Shown here one piece after another: positions 7,128-13,931 of a DNA stretch of 14,059 bases. The DNA is from Synechococcales cyanobacterium PMM_0036. Its GTDB lineage: Bacteria > Cyanobacteriota > Cyanobacteriia > Elainellales > Elainellaceae. The notes beneath the pieces are model-generated. The model saw only the letters and a program-made list of their open reading frames with translations. It ran no database searches and was not told the DNA's origin. The stretch spans positions 1 to 14,059 of the forward strand of contig CASBQM010000731.1 in NCBI GenBank assembly GCA_949127645.1. The letters are read 5' to 3'. The translations under genes were made by a program, and so were the position numbers. Position 1 is the first letter of the stretch. Each line of letters begins with the position of its first letter.

Positions 7128-8282
7128 ATGACGGCTCAGGCAGAGATTTTTCGGCAAAGTGACTTGCTCAATCAGCTTGTACTCGATCGCCAGACGTTAG
7201 AAGAACTGGGGCGTGTAGAGACCCTTTGGATGTATCCCCCTGTTCATCGCGTGTTGGGCTTTATCTGCAAGTCTGGCTTTTTGGGCAATACAAAATCTGC
7301 TTTCAAGCTGAGCCAGATTGCAGCGGTTGGAGCTAGCGGCGTTTTGACTCACGCTCCGTCTGAACCGACAGAAGCCAGAAAAGTACAGCAGCTTGAGTCA
7401 TTAATTCAGCACGAAGTGTGGAGCAACGAGGGCAATCAGCTCGGCAAAATTACCGACTATTTGTTTGAGCTAGAGTCAGGCAAGATTAAAGCCTATTTAT
7501 TTGTCTCTAGCGGCTGGGCAGGCATAACGGGCGAAGTTTATGAGTTGCGCCCTGCCGACATTGCCAGCTTTGGCAAAAAGCGTGTCTTGGTAGCAGAATC
7601 TGACACCGATCGCTTTGCCATCTACCAGGAAGGAATTTCTCAAAAGCTGACCAAAGCCAAAGATTCCCTGGCGCAAGAAGCCTCTGAGGAGTTGCGATCG
7701 CTCACTCAACGGGCAGAAACCTTGACCGAACAAGTCACGGAGAAGGTTAAAGGACGGTTTCAAAGCTTGACCGAGCAGGCAAAAGCTAACGCCCAAATGC
7801 TTTCTCAAAAAGCGAAAGAGAAGGCGCAAGCTCTGAACGAGCAATTTGGTGAACAGTTGGACGAGCAGCTTGGTGAACAGTTGGGCGATCTAGATGCTCA
7901 AGCCAACACGCGAACTTTTTCAGAAAGAGCTAAAGTGACTAGCCAGACTCTAGCCGACGAGATGAAGGAGCGATCGCACTCTTTGAGTAAACAGCTTGGA
8001 GAGAGCTTTCAAACTTTAACCGTCCATGCTGAAGAAATTTTTGAGACCGTTCGTGAAAACTCTGGATTTGAGGTGGGGTCTAAGAAGGATATCCCTCGAA
8101 CACCTACAGGCGTGCCTACAGATCTGGACGACTCGATGGATGACGAATGGTTAGATGATGATTGGATGAACGATGCACCGAACCTGAAGAATGAACCGAG
8201 CCTGCGGAATGAACCAGACGATGCAACGGATAAGCCTCATGAGCTAGAGGATTCCGACTTGGACGATGAGCCTTGGATTTAA
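7128..8282 (+). CDS. PRC-barrel domain protein with coiled coil and acidic tail
   Basis: This 384-residue soluble protein has two PRC-barrel-like domains, at about residues 8-75 (FRQSDLLNQLVLDR, VLGFICKSGFLG) and 88-160 (IQHEVWSNEGNQLGKITDYLF). A long helical, Gln/Glu/Lys-rich segment at about 165-310 should form a coiled coil. It contains a local tandem repeat, GEQLDEQLGEQL, near 241-252. The last 55 residues are strongly acidic with Trp-Asp patches (DDEWLDDDWM at 338-347) and a second small repeat, NLKNEPSLRNEP. PRC barrels occur in RNA-processing and photosynthetic reaction-centre proteins. This cyanobacterial type is widespread, and its function is unknown to me. No strong Shine-Dalgarno site precedes the ATG. 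It is transcribed divergently from the small-RNA candidate and the PBP gene. Confidence 0.88.
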   Translation: MTAQAEIFRQSDLLNQLVLDRQTLEELGRVETLWMYPPVHRVLGFICKSGFLGNTKSAFKLSQIAAVGASGVLTHAPSEPTEARKVQQLESLIQHEVWSNEGNQLGKITDYLFELESGKIKAYLFVSSGWAGITGEVYELRPADIASFGKKRVLVAESDTDRFAIYQEGISQKLTKAKDSLAQEASEELRSLTQRAETLTEQVTEKVKGRFQSLTEQAKANAQMLSQKAKEKAQALNEQFGEQLDEQLGEQLGDLDAQANTRTFSERAKVTSQTLADEMKERSHSLSKQLGESFQTLTVHAEEIFETVRENSGFEVGSKKDIPRTPTGVPTDLDDSMDDEWLDDDWMNDAPNLKNEPSLRNEPDDATDKPHELEDSDLDDEPWI

Positions 8283-8312
8283 CTCCATATTTTCTGAGCA
8301 AGCTTTATGGAG
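8283..8312 (+). repeat. Inverted repeat directly after the PRC-barrel stop
   Basis: CTCCATA (8283-8289) pairs with TATGGAG (8306-8312) across 16 bases, starting at the base after the stop codon. No T-run follows, so it is a weak terminator at best, but it could stabilise the 3' end of the mRNA. Confidence 0.4.
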
Positions 8313-8390
8313 GGGGATCAAGAGATCTATTAACCCGGCAACAAAAAGTCTTTAAAAAATGCATTCTCAATGACTGCCAAGTTAATAGCT

Positions 8391-8412
8391 CCCTTCTCCT
8401 CAGGGAGAAGGG
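8391..8412. repeat. Palindromic repeat of a dispersed cyanobacterial type
   Basis: A perfect 9-bp stem CCCTTCTCC/GGAGAAGGG with a TCAG loop, followed by GCTGGGGATGAGGGC. From memory, very similar GGGAGAAGGG...GGGGATGAGGGC units are scattered in intergenic DNA of many cyanobacteria. Without a T-run it is more likely a small repeat unit than a terminator. Confidence 0.55.
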
Positions 8413-8671
8413 CTGGGGATGAGGGCAATTCATACCTGTGTTCAGCAATGCCAAAATTCTTTACTCTAGAAAAGGTGGAAGCGATCGTCTTCACCAAAAT
8501 CTGCGCTACGCTAAATCGCTAAGACGTATAGGAATTTGCTACAAATCTCTAGAAATGCATCATATACAGCGCCAAGTTTTAATTTACTGCAAATGAATCT
8601 CTGGATGTAGCGTCCATCCTGATTTTTAGTGTTATATTTCTTGCTGTATTTGAACAATAGTGAAAGTGGCT

Positions 8672-9823
8672 ATGGAAACGAAAGAGATGACTTCCCGTAG
8701 GATTCGCATTCCATGCCCCTCGTCGGCTAAACAGGTCAAGAATGCCCTGTTGGGAGTCCTATCATTGGGAACTTTGTCCGCTTGCAGCGTAGCAGACTTA
8801 GCCCCCCGCGATGTCAGTGCATCTGTTCCCAGCGTTTCTCCTTCGCCTAGCGTTTCTCCTTCGCTCAGCACTTCACCGGGCGCTTCACCGATCGCCTCCA
8901 GCGAATTTTCCTTTCCCCAAAGCTCTTGTGGCGACCAGGCAGCATCTCCTAGCGAAAGCTGGTATCCGGTTTACATAGACAAAAGCGACATCGCCCAAAT
9001 TCGCAGTCGGTATTGCAAAGATGCCGTCAGCGTCGTCAGAGATAAGACGGGCGTACCCTCGGTTCAGGTAGCGAGCTTCACAACTTATGGCAAAGCTCAG
9101 CGGTTTGCCTTGGCAGTGGGCGGCGAGGTAGAACCCGTGGGCATCTCGCGCACTTCACTAGATGCTCAGACTAGAGATGCTCAGACTAGCCAGAATACCC
9201 AAAGTCCTAACAGTTCTACCCGCGCTGCCGGGGAATCCGTAGGAGATGCCACAGGGAAGGCTGTTCTCACCTCAAGCCAGCCTCAAGCCCCAATTAACGT
9301 ACGGGAACTCGCTAGCACCTCTGCCGGAATTGCTCACGTGGGCTATGGGGGCGATCGCATCAGCATTATCGACAAAATAAAGGGAGAGGATGGCAACACT
9401 TGGTACAGCGTTCGTCTGGAGTCTGGCGAGAGAGGTTGGGTGAGAAGTGATTTTGTTTCACAAAATGCTAGTACTCAAGGTAGCGCTAGTTCTGCCAGTG
9501 TTCAAAGCACTCAAGATCCTGAAGCTACATTGGGCAACCGCGATCGCTCTCTGAGTGCCTCTGCTTCACCTTCTGGCTCTGCTGATTCCACAAGCTCAGG
9601 CACAGCCCGATCGGCAGTTTTGACGGCTAGCGAACCCGATGCCCTAATTAACGTCCGCACTAGCGCTAGCACCTCGGCAGATGTTCAATCTACGGGCTAT
9701 GCGGGCGATCGCGTTCAGGTGGTTGACAAGAAACGAGGAGAAGACGGACAGACTTGGTATAGCGTCCGGTTTGATTCGGGTACTACAGGCTGGGTGCGCA
9801 GCGATTTTGTTTCTAGCAACTAA
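8672..9823 (+). CDS. SH3b-repeat lipoprotein with SPOR-like segment
   Basis: Counting from ATG 8672 (383 residues), a basic N-terminus and a hydrophobic stretch end in LSAC with Cys38, a good lipobox. The protein should be lipid-anchored and face the periplasm. A Ser/Pro-rich linker runs to about 80. Then comes a segment (about 86-156) with two cysteines, C86 and C115, and VQVASFTTYGKAQRFA, which recalls SPOR domains. Two bacterial SH3 (SH3b) domains follow at about 196-265 and 314-383. They are close copies (GEDGNTWYSVR / GEDGQTWYSVR, GWVRSDFVS in both), so an internal duplication is evident. SH3b and SPOR domains usually bind peptidoglycan; a wall-associated role is inferred. The start is unsure: GTG 8660 and ATG 8687 are also possible. 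The gene converges on the ATP-grasp-like gene. Confidence 0.85.
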   Translation: METKEMTSRRIRIPCPSSAKQVKNALLGVLSLGTLSACSVADLAPRDVSASVPSVSPSPSVSPSLSTSPGASPIASSEFSFPQSSCGDQAASPSESWYPVYIDKSDIAQIRSRYCKDAVSVVRDKTGVPSVQVASFTTYGKAQRFALAVGGEVEPVGISRTSLDAQTRDAQTSQNTQSPNSSTRAAGESVGDATGKAVLTSSQPQAPINVRELASTSAGIAHVGYGGDRISIIDKIKGEDGNTWYSVRLESGERGWVRSDFVSQNASTQGSASSASVQSTQDPEATLGNRDRSLSASASPSGSADSTSSGTARSAVLTASEPDALINVRTSASTSADVQSTGYAGDRVQVVDKKRGEDGQTWYSVRFDSGTTGWVRSDFVSSN

Positions 9824-9845
9824 TATTTTTAGCAACTAGCAACTG
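9814..9845 (+). repeat. Three short direct repeats at the 3' end of the SH3b gene
   Basis: TAGCAACT occurs at 9814, 9830 and 9837, covering the stop codon of the lipoprotein gene and the bases after it. This looks like replication slippage. I give it no function. Confidence 0.5.
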
Positions 9846-9863
9846 GTATTTCTAATAACCAAC

Positions 9864-10550
9864 TTAGGCTGAAAAAATCCTTTCTAGCTCACCCCAAAAT
9901 GAGATCATTGGCGTTTGATTGAGCAAGCCAAACTGGACATCACAAACTCCTACTATTACCCAGCGTTCACTGGCTTGCTGTCCAATATCGATCGCCATAA
10001 ACGGCAAATCCAGACGTGCCGCAGCCTTCAGCGCCACAGAAAAAATTGCCTCCTCTTCTTCAACCGTCAGCCATTTCAGCAGATCGTCAGCTTCCCAAGA
10101 ATAGGCGTAGGTCAGAATCGTCTGTCTGTAGAGATAGACCCGAAACGATCGCCCCAAGGGTTCGCTCTGGTCGGTTTGACCATATCGCAAATTGGCAGCT
10201 TGGCGCACCTCTGCCCAGGAGTGAGCAGATTTTGGGGCTGGCGTTAAATCTGACAAGCTACTGTAGACATTGCTAAATTGCTGAGCGATCGCATACTGCT
10301 CAGGTCGATTCAAAAGCTGGATATTTCGGCTGAGGAAAGCGTCATAAACTTGTCTGTAGCGATCGATCGAGGGTAACTCGCCTAACCAAATGCCAAAGCT
10401 ATTCTGAGGTTGATGGGCTTGAGATTGAAGTGTTGCCGCGATCGTCTCAAGGCTGAAGTTTTTCGCTAATAAGTAGACTGGAATTCCTAGGACATCCGCA
10501 ACTTTAGGGGCGATCGATTCAGGGGCTTCGCTTAAAACAATCATCCTCAT
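9864..10550 (-). CDS. ATP-grasp-like protein (DUF4343 type), possibly degenerate
   Basis: This 228-residue soluble protein has no signal peptide. The N-terminal half (MIVLSEAPESIAPKVADVLG, then SRNIQLLNRPEQY at about 74-86) resembles the first lobes of ATP-grasp proteins. The C-terminal part contains FMAIDIGQQASERWVIVGV (about 184-202) followed by CDVQFGLL. That recalls the final strands of ATP-grasp enzymes of the DUF4343 type, where I expect Glu and Asn/Asp residues that hold Mg-ATP, as in a VE.GDGQ pattern. Here the Glu position appears to be Val/Gly, so ATP binding may be lost. Family placement is from memory of motifs and is uncertain; a conserved cyanobacterial protein of unknown role is the safe alternative. 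The first ATG (10550) is used; a second lies two codons on. Confidence 0.6.
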   Translation of the reverse strand: MRMIVLSEAPESIAPKVADVLGIPVYLLAKNFSLETIAATLQSQAHQPQNSFGIWLGELPSIDRYRQVYDAFLSRNIQLLNRPEQYAIAQQFSNVYSSLSDLTPAPKSAHSWAEVRQAANLRYGQTDQSEPLGRSFRVYLYRQTILTYAYSWEADDLLKWLTVEEEEAIFSVALKAAARLDLPFMAIDIGQQASERWVIVGVCDVQFGLLNQTPMISFWGELERIFSA

Positions 10551-10614
10551 GCGATTTTAGATTTCGGACTGTTATTTCCGCTCTCATTAAGTAACAAGCT
10601 CAATGTAACCGTTG

Positions 10615-10944
10615 CTATGGCTTCTGCTGCGATAGCAAACGAGAGCGAATGAGGCTCAAATCAGGTTGAACAATGGACAAACGTTGATGTACGGATTCAG
10701 CTAACTGCTCTCTCTGATCCAAGTATGCCTCTACAGCAGCTTGATATCGAAGATAGTAACCAACGGTATTATAGACATCAGATAAAGACAGAGTTGAATA
10801 CCGATAGACAATGGATTCAGGAGATGTACCATCTTGAAATGCTCGGATGACAACCTCCAACAAGACCCTTGAATTTCCAACTCGAATTGCTCCAGTTGCA
10901 TCTTCGTGGAGGGGAGGAATTTCACGCTCTAGAACAAGGCTCAT
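10615..10944 (-). CDS. DUF433 family protein (antitoxin-like), without its usual partner
   Basis: A 109-residue protein with the DUF433 pattern: GAIRVGNSRVLLEVVIRAFQ (about 18-37), GTSPESIVYRYSTLSLSDVY (about 39-58) and GYYLRYQAAVEAYL. DUF433 is a winged-helix-like DNA-binding domain, commonly the antitoxin of a pair with a PIN-like DUF5615 toxin encoded just downstream. Downstream here there are only 64 bases before the ATP-grasp-like gene, so that toxin is absent. Upstream, 24 bases away on the same strand, is an NCEHF (LRAT-like) gene, so the two probably form an operon. The ATG has a Shine-Dalgarno GGGGGA eight bases upstream. No HIP1 site lies in this gene. Confidence 0.82.
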   Translation of the reverse strand: MSLVLEREIPPLHEDATGAIRVGNSRVLLEVVIRAFQDGTSPESIVYRYSTLSLSDVYNTVGYYLRYQAAVEAYLDQREQLAESVHQRLSIVQPDLSLIRSRLLSQQKP

Positions 10945-10968
10945 GGATTAATTCCCCCTGGCTCGAAT

Positions 10969-11454
10969 TTATTTAACATCGACTCCTCTGGCTTTCCAGA
11001 ACTCAATACGTTCACGATTAGCGCTCTCGATTTTTGCTTGTCTTAAGTTCTCGTTCAAAGCCTTTGAGATTTGCCTAGACATATGGCTGTGATAATTCTC
11101 GCTGGCACTCTGGGCAGGCTGTAAAAAGCCAATAACACTTGCCCCTAAAGTTTTCCACCACACATATTGCTGAGAAGAAAAATTCAAACCATGAAGGACA
11201 TAATTCGCAAAATGCTCGCAATTATTAAGACAGATATTATATTTAGCGATCGTCATAAATCTCTCAATTCGTTCCATCTCTTGAGAGGTTATCCGTACTT
11301 TACCTCTCAACTCTAAACCACTCGGTCCCCAGCCCACAGAATTGTCAAAACTATCAAACTCGCTGAGGAAGTAGTGATCCGCTAGACCAGCTAGTTCATG
11401 AATGCAAATCTTGCAAACCCTCAAGACACTTGACTCAATCAATTCAAAACTCAT
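10969..11454 (-). CDS. NCEHF-motif LRAT-like protein
   Basis: The 161-residue protein carries NNCEHFANYVLHG with Cys79, the nucleophile motif of LRAT/NlpC-P60-like proteins, and it matches the NNCEHF of the gene at 101-523. Upstream, LADHYFL (His27) could be the first catalytic His. The second His expected about 12 residues later is not there (region SVGWGPSG), so the catalytic set may differ or be incomplete. After the motif there is a weakly hydrophobic patch (TLGASVIGFL, about 103-112) and a charged helical C-terminus. The gene ends 24 bases before the DUF433 gene on the same strand. Composition is AT-rich like its surroundings. The motif is plain; the function is unknown, and a thiol acyltransferase or peptidase activity is inference. 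Confidence 0.7.
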   Translation of the reverse strand: MSFELIESSVLRVCKICIHELAGLADHYFLSEFDSFDNSVGWGPSGLELRGKVRITSQEMERIERFMTIAKYNICLNNCEHFANYVLHGLNFSSQQYVWWKTLGASVIGFLQPAQSASENYHSHMSRQISKALNENLRQAKIESANRERIEFWKARGVDVK

Positions 11455-11628
11455 ACAGCTTTCTTAAAACTTAAAGTTGCACATCTTGTGACAAATATGC
11501 CCAGTAACATGATGCAAGCTAACTCCTTTTGATATGGAAAGTTTCTGCAATCTTAACGGAAACAGATAGTGTTATTAGGTTTTCTTGATAAAGGACTACA
11601 TCACAGTATTATCTAGCAAGTTCTAATA

Positions 11629-11712
11629 TCATCTGACCGCAGTGGGTGAACTAAGAACTTCTATCAACGTCAACGTAGAGGTAACGACTTGAAACTCGCC
11701 TAGCCATTTCAT
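11629..11712 (-). pseudogene. Remnant of a PIN-domain (VapC-like) toxin gene
   Basis: An ATG at 11712 overlaps the stop codon of the antitoxin gene (TCATGA) and opens a 27-codon frame that contains VVTSTLTLIEVLSSP. This closely resembles the VTS-LTLxEVL stretch in the middle of cyanobacterial PIN toxins. The N-terminal part with the first catalytic Asp (the LDTN segment) is missing, and the frame stops soon after. Beyond it, down to about 11480, other frames hold possible fragments (for example CDVVLYQENLITLS) broken by stops. I read this as a toxin gene lost by deletion and frameshift. The identification rests on one motif. Confidence 0.55.
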
Positions 11713-11915
11713 GAAGCACGTTCCTGGTTAACGGACTCTTGAACATCCAGCCCTTGCCAAATTTCTTTTCCCAACCCCTCTAGTTCCATAATGCTACGTT
11801 TGGGCTTGACAAACCCACGGCGACGCACCATTACCGCTAACTCCTCTAACAAACGAAGTTGTTCATCTAGGGTCAGATCCTCAACTTGGCGGCGAATATC
11901 TTGATAGCTAGCCAT
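11709..11915 (-). CDS. VapB-like antitoxin (DUF2281-type), orphaned
   Basis: A 68-residue protein: the helical N-terminus VEDLTLDEQLRLLEELAVMV (about 12-31) is typical of small cyanobacterial antitoxins. RSIMELEGLGKEIWQGLDVQ (about 41-60) is their usual toxin-binding tail, normally ending in a QERxSW-type stretch. Here the protein stops at QERAS, a few residues short of the usual end, next to the toxin remnant. Antitoxins of this kind bind their own promoter and block a PIN ribonuclease. It begins 43 bases after the secF stop on the same strand. No clear Shine-Dalgarno site is seen. Confidence 0.8.
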   Translation of the reverse strand: MASYQDIRRQVEDLTLDEQLRLLEELAVMVRRRGFVKPKRSIMELEGLGKEIWQGLDVQESVNQERAS

Positions 11916-11958
11916 GTTCTCATCTCATCATGAATTGATGCTGGGTAAGAGTATCACG

Positions 11959-12924
11959 CTACTCTTCAGCGATCGCAAGCTGCTCCTTACCCCCATCCTG
12001 AATTTCTTGACCCGATCGCACTCTCCACCAAGCCAGCAGCGTACTGGCAATAAAGATGCTGGAGTAGGCTCCCATCGTGAAGCCGATAATCAAGGCTAGG
12101 GCAAAATACTTGAGGGTTTCGCCGCCTAGAAAGAAGATGGCGACGAGGGGCAAAAGCACTGTCAGCGTCGTGTTGATCGATCGCGCCAAGGTTTGGTTGA
12201 CAGCAGCATCCACAATGTCATTGATGGAGCGATCGCCGCTGAGCTGAATCGTTTCCCGGATGCGATCGTAAATCACTACCGTGTCATTCACCGAGAAGCC
12301 GACGATCGTCAGCAGCGCCACGATAAACAGGTTATCGACTTCAATGCCCAGCACTAACCCCAAAATGGCAAAGATGCCCACCGTAATCAGCACGTCATGG
12401 AAGAGAGCGACGATCGCAAAAATGGCGTAATCGAGCTGAAAGCGGAAGCTCAGGTAAAGCCCAATGCCGACAAAAGACAGCAGTAGCGCCAAAACACCGG
12501 ACTCAAAAAGCTGCTTGCCTAGCGTTGGACCCACCGTATCAATCTGAGTTTTTTGGGGATCGAATGCGCCGATCTTCTCCGTCAGCGTCTTTTCGAGCTG
12601 GGTACGTTGATCTACGCTCAGCGCCGAGGTGCGGATAGACAGCGCTCGCTTTTCATCACCCAAAATCTGAATTGTACTGTTTTCCAAGCCTTGAGCCGAT
12701 AGCACATCTCGCACTAATGCCGGATCGATCGGCTTAGCGCAGTTGCTTGGCACTGTGCAGTCTAGGTCAAGTTGGAGCCGGGTGCCGCCCACAAAGTCAA
12801 GGCTGGGGCGAAGCGGTGCCCCAATCTGACTCCAAGAGATGATCATGGCAACAATGCCGCTGAGGATAATCGCTGAGGAGAGAGTCCACCAGAGCGATCG
12901 CTGGCGGATAATTTGCAGTTTCAT
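11959..12924 (-). CDS. secF: Protein translocase subunit SecF
   Basis: With SecD, SecF forms the membrane complex that uses ion flow to help SecYEG export proteins across the plasma or thylakoid membrane. The 321-residue protein has the full family layout: TM1 (about 13-31), the SecF signature SLDFVGGTRLQLDL (about 41-54), a periplasmic domain to about 135, then five more helices including VGFSVNDTVVIYDRIRE (about 208-224), the conserved proton-path region. The ATG at 12924 overlaps the secD stop by four bases (ATGA), so translation is likely coupled. The C-terminal tail is short and charged. Confidence 0.96.
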   Translation of the reverse strand: MKLQIIRQRSLWWTLSSAIILSGIVAMIISWSQIGAPLRPSLDFVGGTRLQLDLDCTVPSNCAKPIDPALVRDVLSAQGLENSTIQILGDEKRALSIRTSALSVDQRTQLEKTLTEKIGAFDPQKTQIDTVGPTLGKQLFESGVLALLLSFVGIGLYLSFRFQLDYAIFAIVALFHDVLITVGIFAILGLVLGIEVDNLFIVALLTIVGFSVNDTVVIYDRIRETIQLSGDRSINDIVDAAVNQTLARSINTTLTVLLPLVAIFFLGGETLKYFALALIIGFTMGAYSSIFIASTLLAWWRVRSGQEIQDGGKEQLAIAEE

Positions 12925-13931
12925 GATGCTTTCTCTGGCTGGATTTTGTTGAGCTTGCTGGAAGGGGGGACATTAGGGCTAAAGAGTTCGGGCTTTTGTC
13001 GCAGCGCCGGGTAGCTAAGCACGAGCAGCATCAAGAAAGTGCGGCTGCAAGTTAGCGCAGTAAACATACTCACCCCAATCCCCAAAGCCAGGGTTAGCGC
13101 AAAGCCCTTGACTAAGCCTGTGCCCAGGACAAACAGCGCCAGACAGGAAATCAGCGTGGTGACGTTGCTATCCAAAATGCTGGAAAAAGCGCGATAGAAG
13201 CCAGATTCTACAGAGCGGTAGAGCGTCTTCCCGGCTTGCAGCTCCTCACGGGTGCGCTCAAAAATCAGCACGTTGGCATCTACCGCCATGCCGATACTCA
13301 GGATGAACCCCGCGATTCCAGGCAGAGTCAGCGTTACGCCCAGCATATTGAACAGCGCTAGCGTAAACAGCGAATAGAGGATCAGCGCCAGATCAGCAAT
13401 TAGACCGGGCAGACGATAATAGACCACCATGAAAATCAACACCAGCACCAGACCCAGGACGGCGGCGTAGATGCTACTCTGGATGCTGTCCTGTCCCAGG
13501 GTTGCCCCAACGGTGCGGTTCTCCACGATCTCGACAGGCACAGGCAAGGCTCCGCCGCGAAGCTGAATGGCAAGTCCGCTGGCTTCCTTAGTATCAAAGC
13601 CGCCGGTAATTGTGGCACTGCCGCCCGAAATTCCGGTTTCGGCATACTTAGCCTCGACTGTAGGCGCACTCAGAAGCTGATTGTCCAAGAAAATGCCCAG
13701 ACTGCGACCCGTACCTGCAACATTTTTGGTGAGCTGGGCAAACTGTTCGCCGCCCTGGTCATTAAAGTTCAGCACCACCTCCCAGCGATCGCCCCCCACA
13801 GGCTGAGGAAAGGCATTCTTTAGCCCCTCGCCTGTGAGACCCGATGGCTTAAACAGTCCTGCCAAGGCTTTAGCAGTGGCATCTAGAGCGGCTTGCTTAG
13901 CCTCAATTTGGGCTTTTTCAGGTTTTTGTGT
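12921..13931 (-). CDS. secD: Protein translocase subunit SecD, 5'-truncated
   Basis: The C-terminal two thirds of SecD are intact: the end of the P1 domain (GTGRSLGIFLDNQLLSAP), the LRGGALPVPVEIVENRTVGA segment, and five membrane helices including GMAVDANVLIFERTREEL, the conserved region of helix 4. The N-terminal helix, the GLDLRGG signature and the first part of the periplasmic domain (roughly 130-180 residues) should follow upstream but are absent. SecD-like sequence (QKPEKAQIEAKQAAL) can be followed to about 13930. The frame then runs through antisense of a hisA fragment to a stop at 13989-13991. No real start is present; TTG at 13865 merely opens the recognisable part. The likely cause is a chimeric join rather than a natural truncation. 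Confidence 0.9.
   Translation of the reverse strand, partial: TQKPEKAQIEAKQAALDATAKALAGLFKPSGLTGEGLKNAFPQPVGGDRWEVVLNFNDQGGEQFAQLTKNVAGTGRSLGIFLDNQLLSAPTVEAKYAETGISGGSATITGGFDTKEASGLAIQLRGGALPVPVEIVENRTVGATLGQDSIQSSIYAAVLGLVLVLIFMVVYYRLPGLIADLALILYSLFTLALFNMLGVTLTLPGIAGFILSIGMAVDANVLIFERTREELQAGKTLYRSVESGFYRAFSSILDSNVTTLISCLALFVLGTGLVKGFALTLALGIGVSMFTALTCSRTFLMLLVLSYPALRQKPELFSPNVPPSSKLNKIQPEKAS

Larger units (their letters stand above)
8283..8659. other. Intergenic spacer between the PRC-barrel and SH3b lipoprotein genes
   Basis: The 377 bases hold the inverted repeat at 8283-8312 and a palindromic repeat at 8391-8412. A small 5-bp inverted repeat (GGATG/CATCC, near 8602-8617) lies shortly before the lipoprotein gene. 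I find no convincing promoter, though TATATT near 8633 is a possible -10 box, and no gene. Confidence 0.5.

Noticed and set aside
7497..7844. Minus-strand open frame of 115 codons inside the PRC-barrel gene
   Set aside because: It is a shadow of the Gln/Glu-rich coiled-coil codons, with repeated LLR/FLR content and no family match.
8391..8412. Terminator for the PRC-barrel gene
   Set aside because: The stem is perfect but no T-run follows on either strand, and the sequence looks like a known type of scattered repeat.
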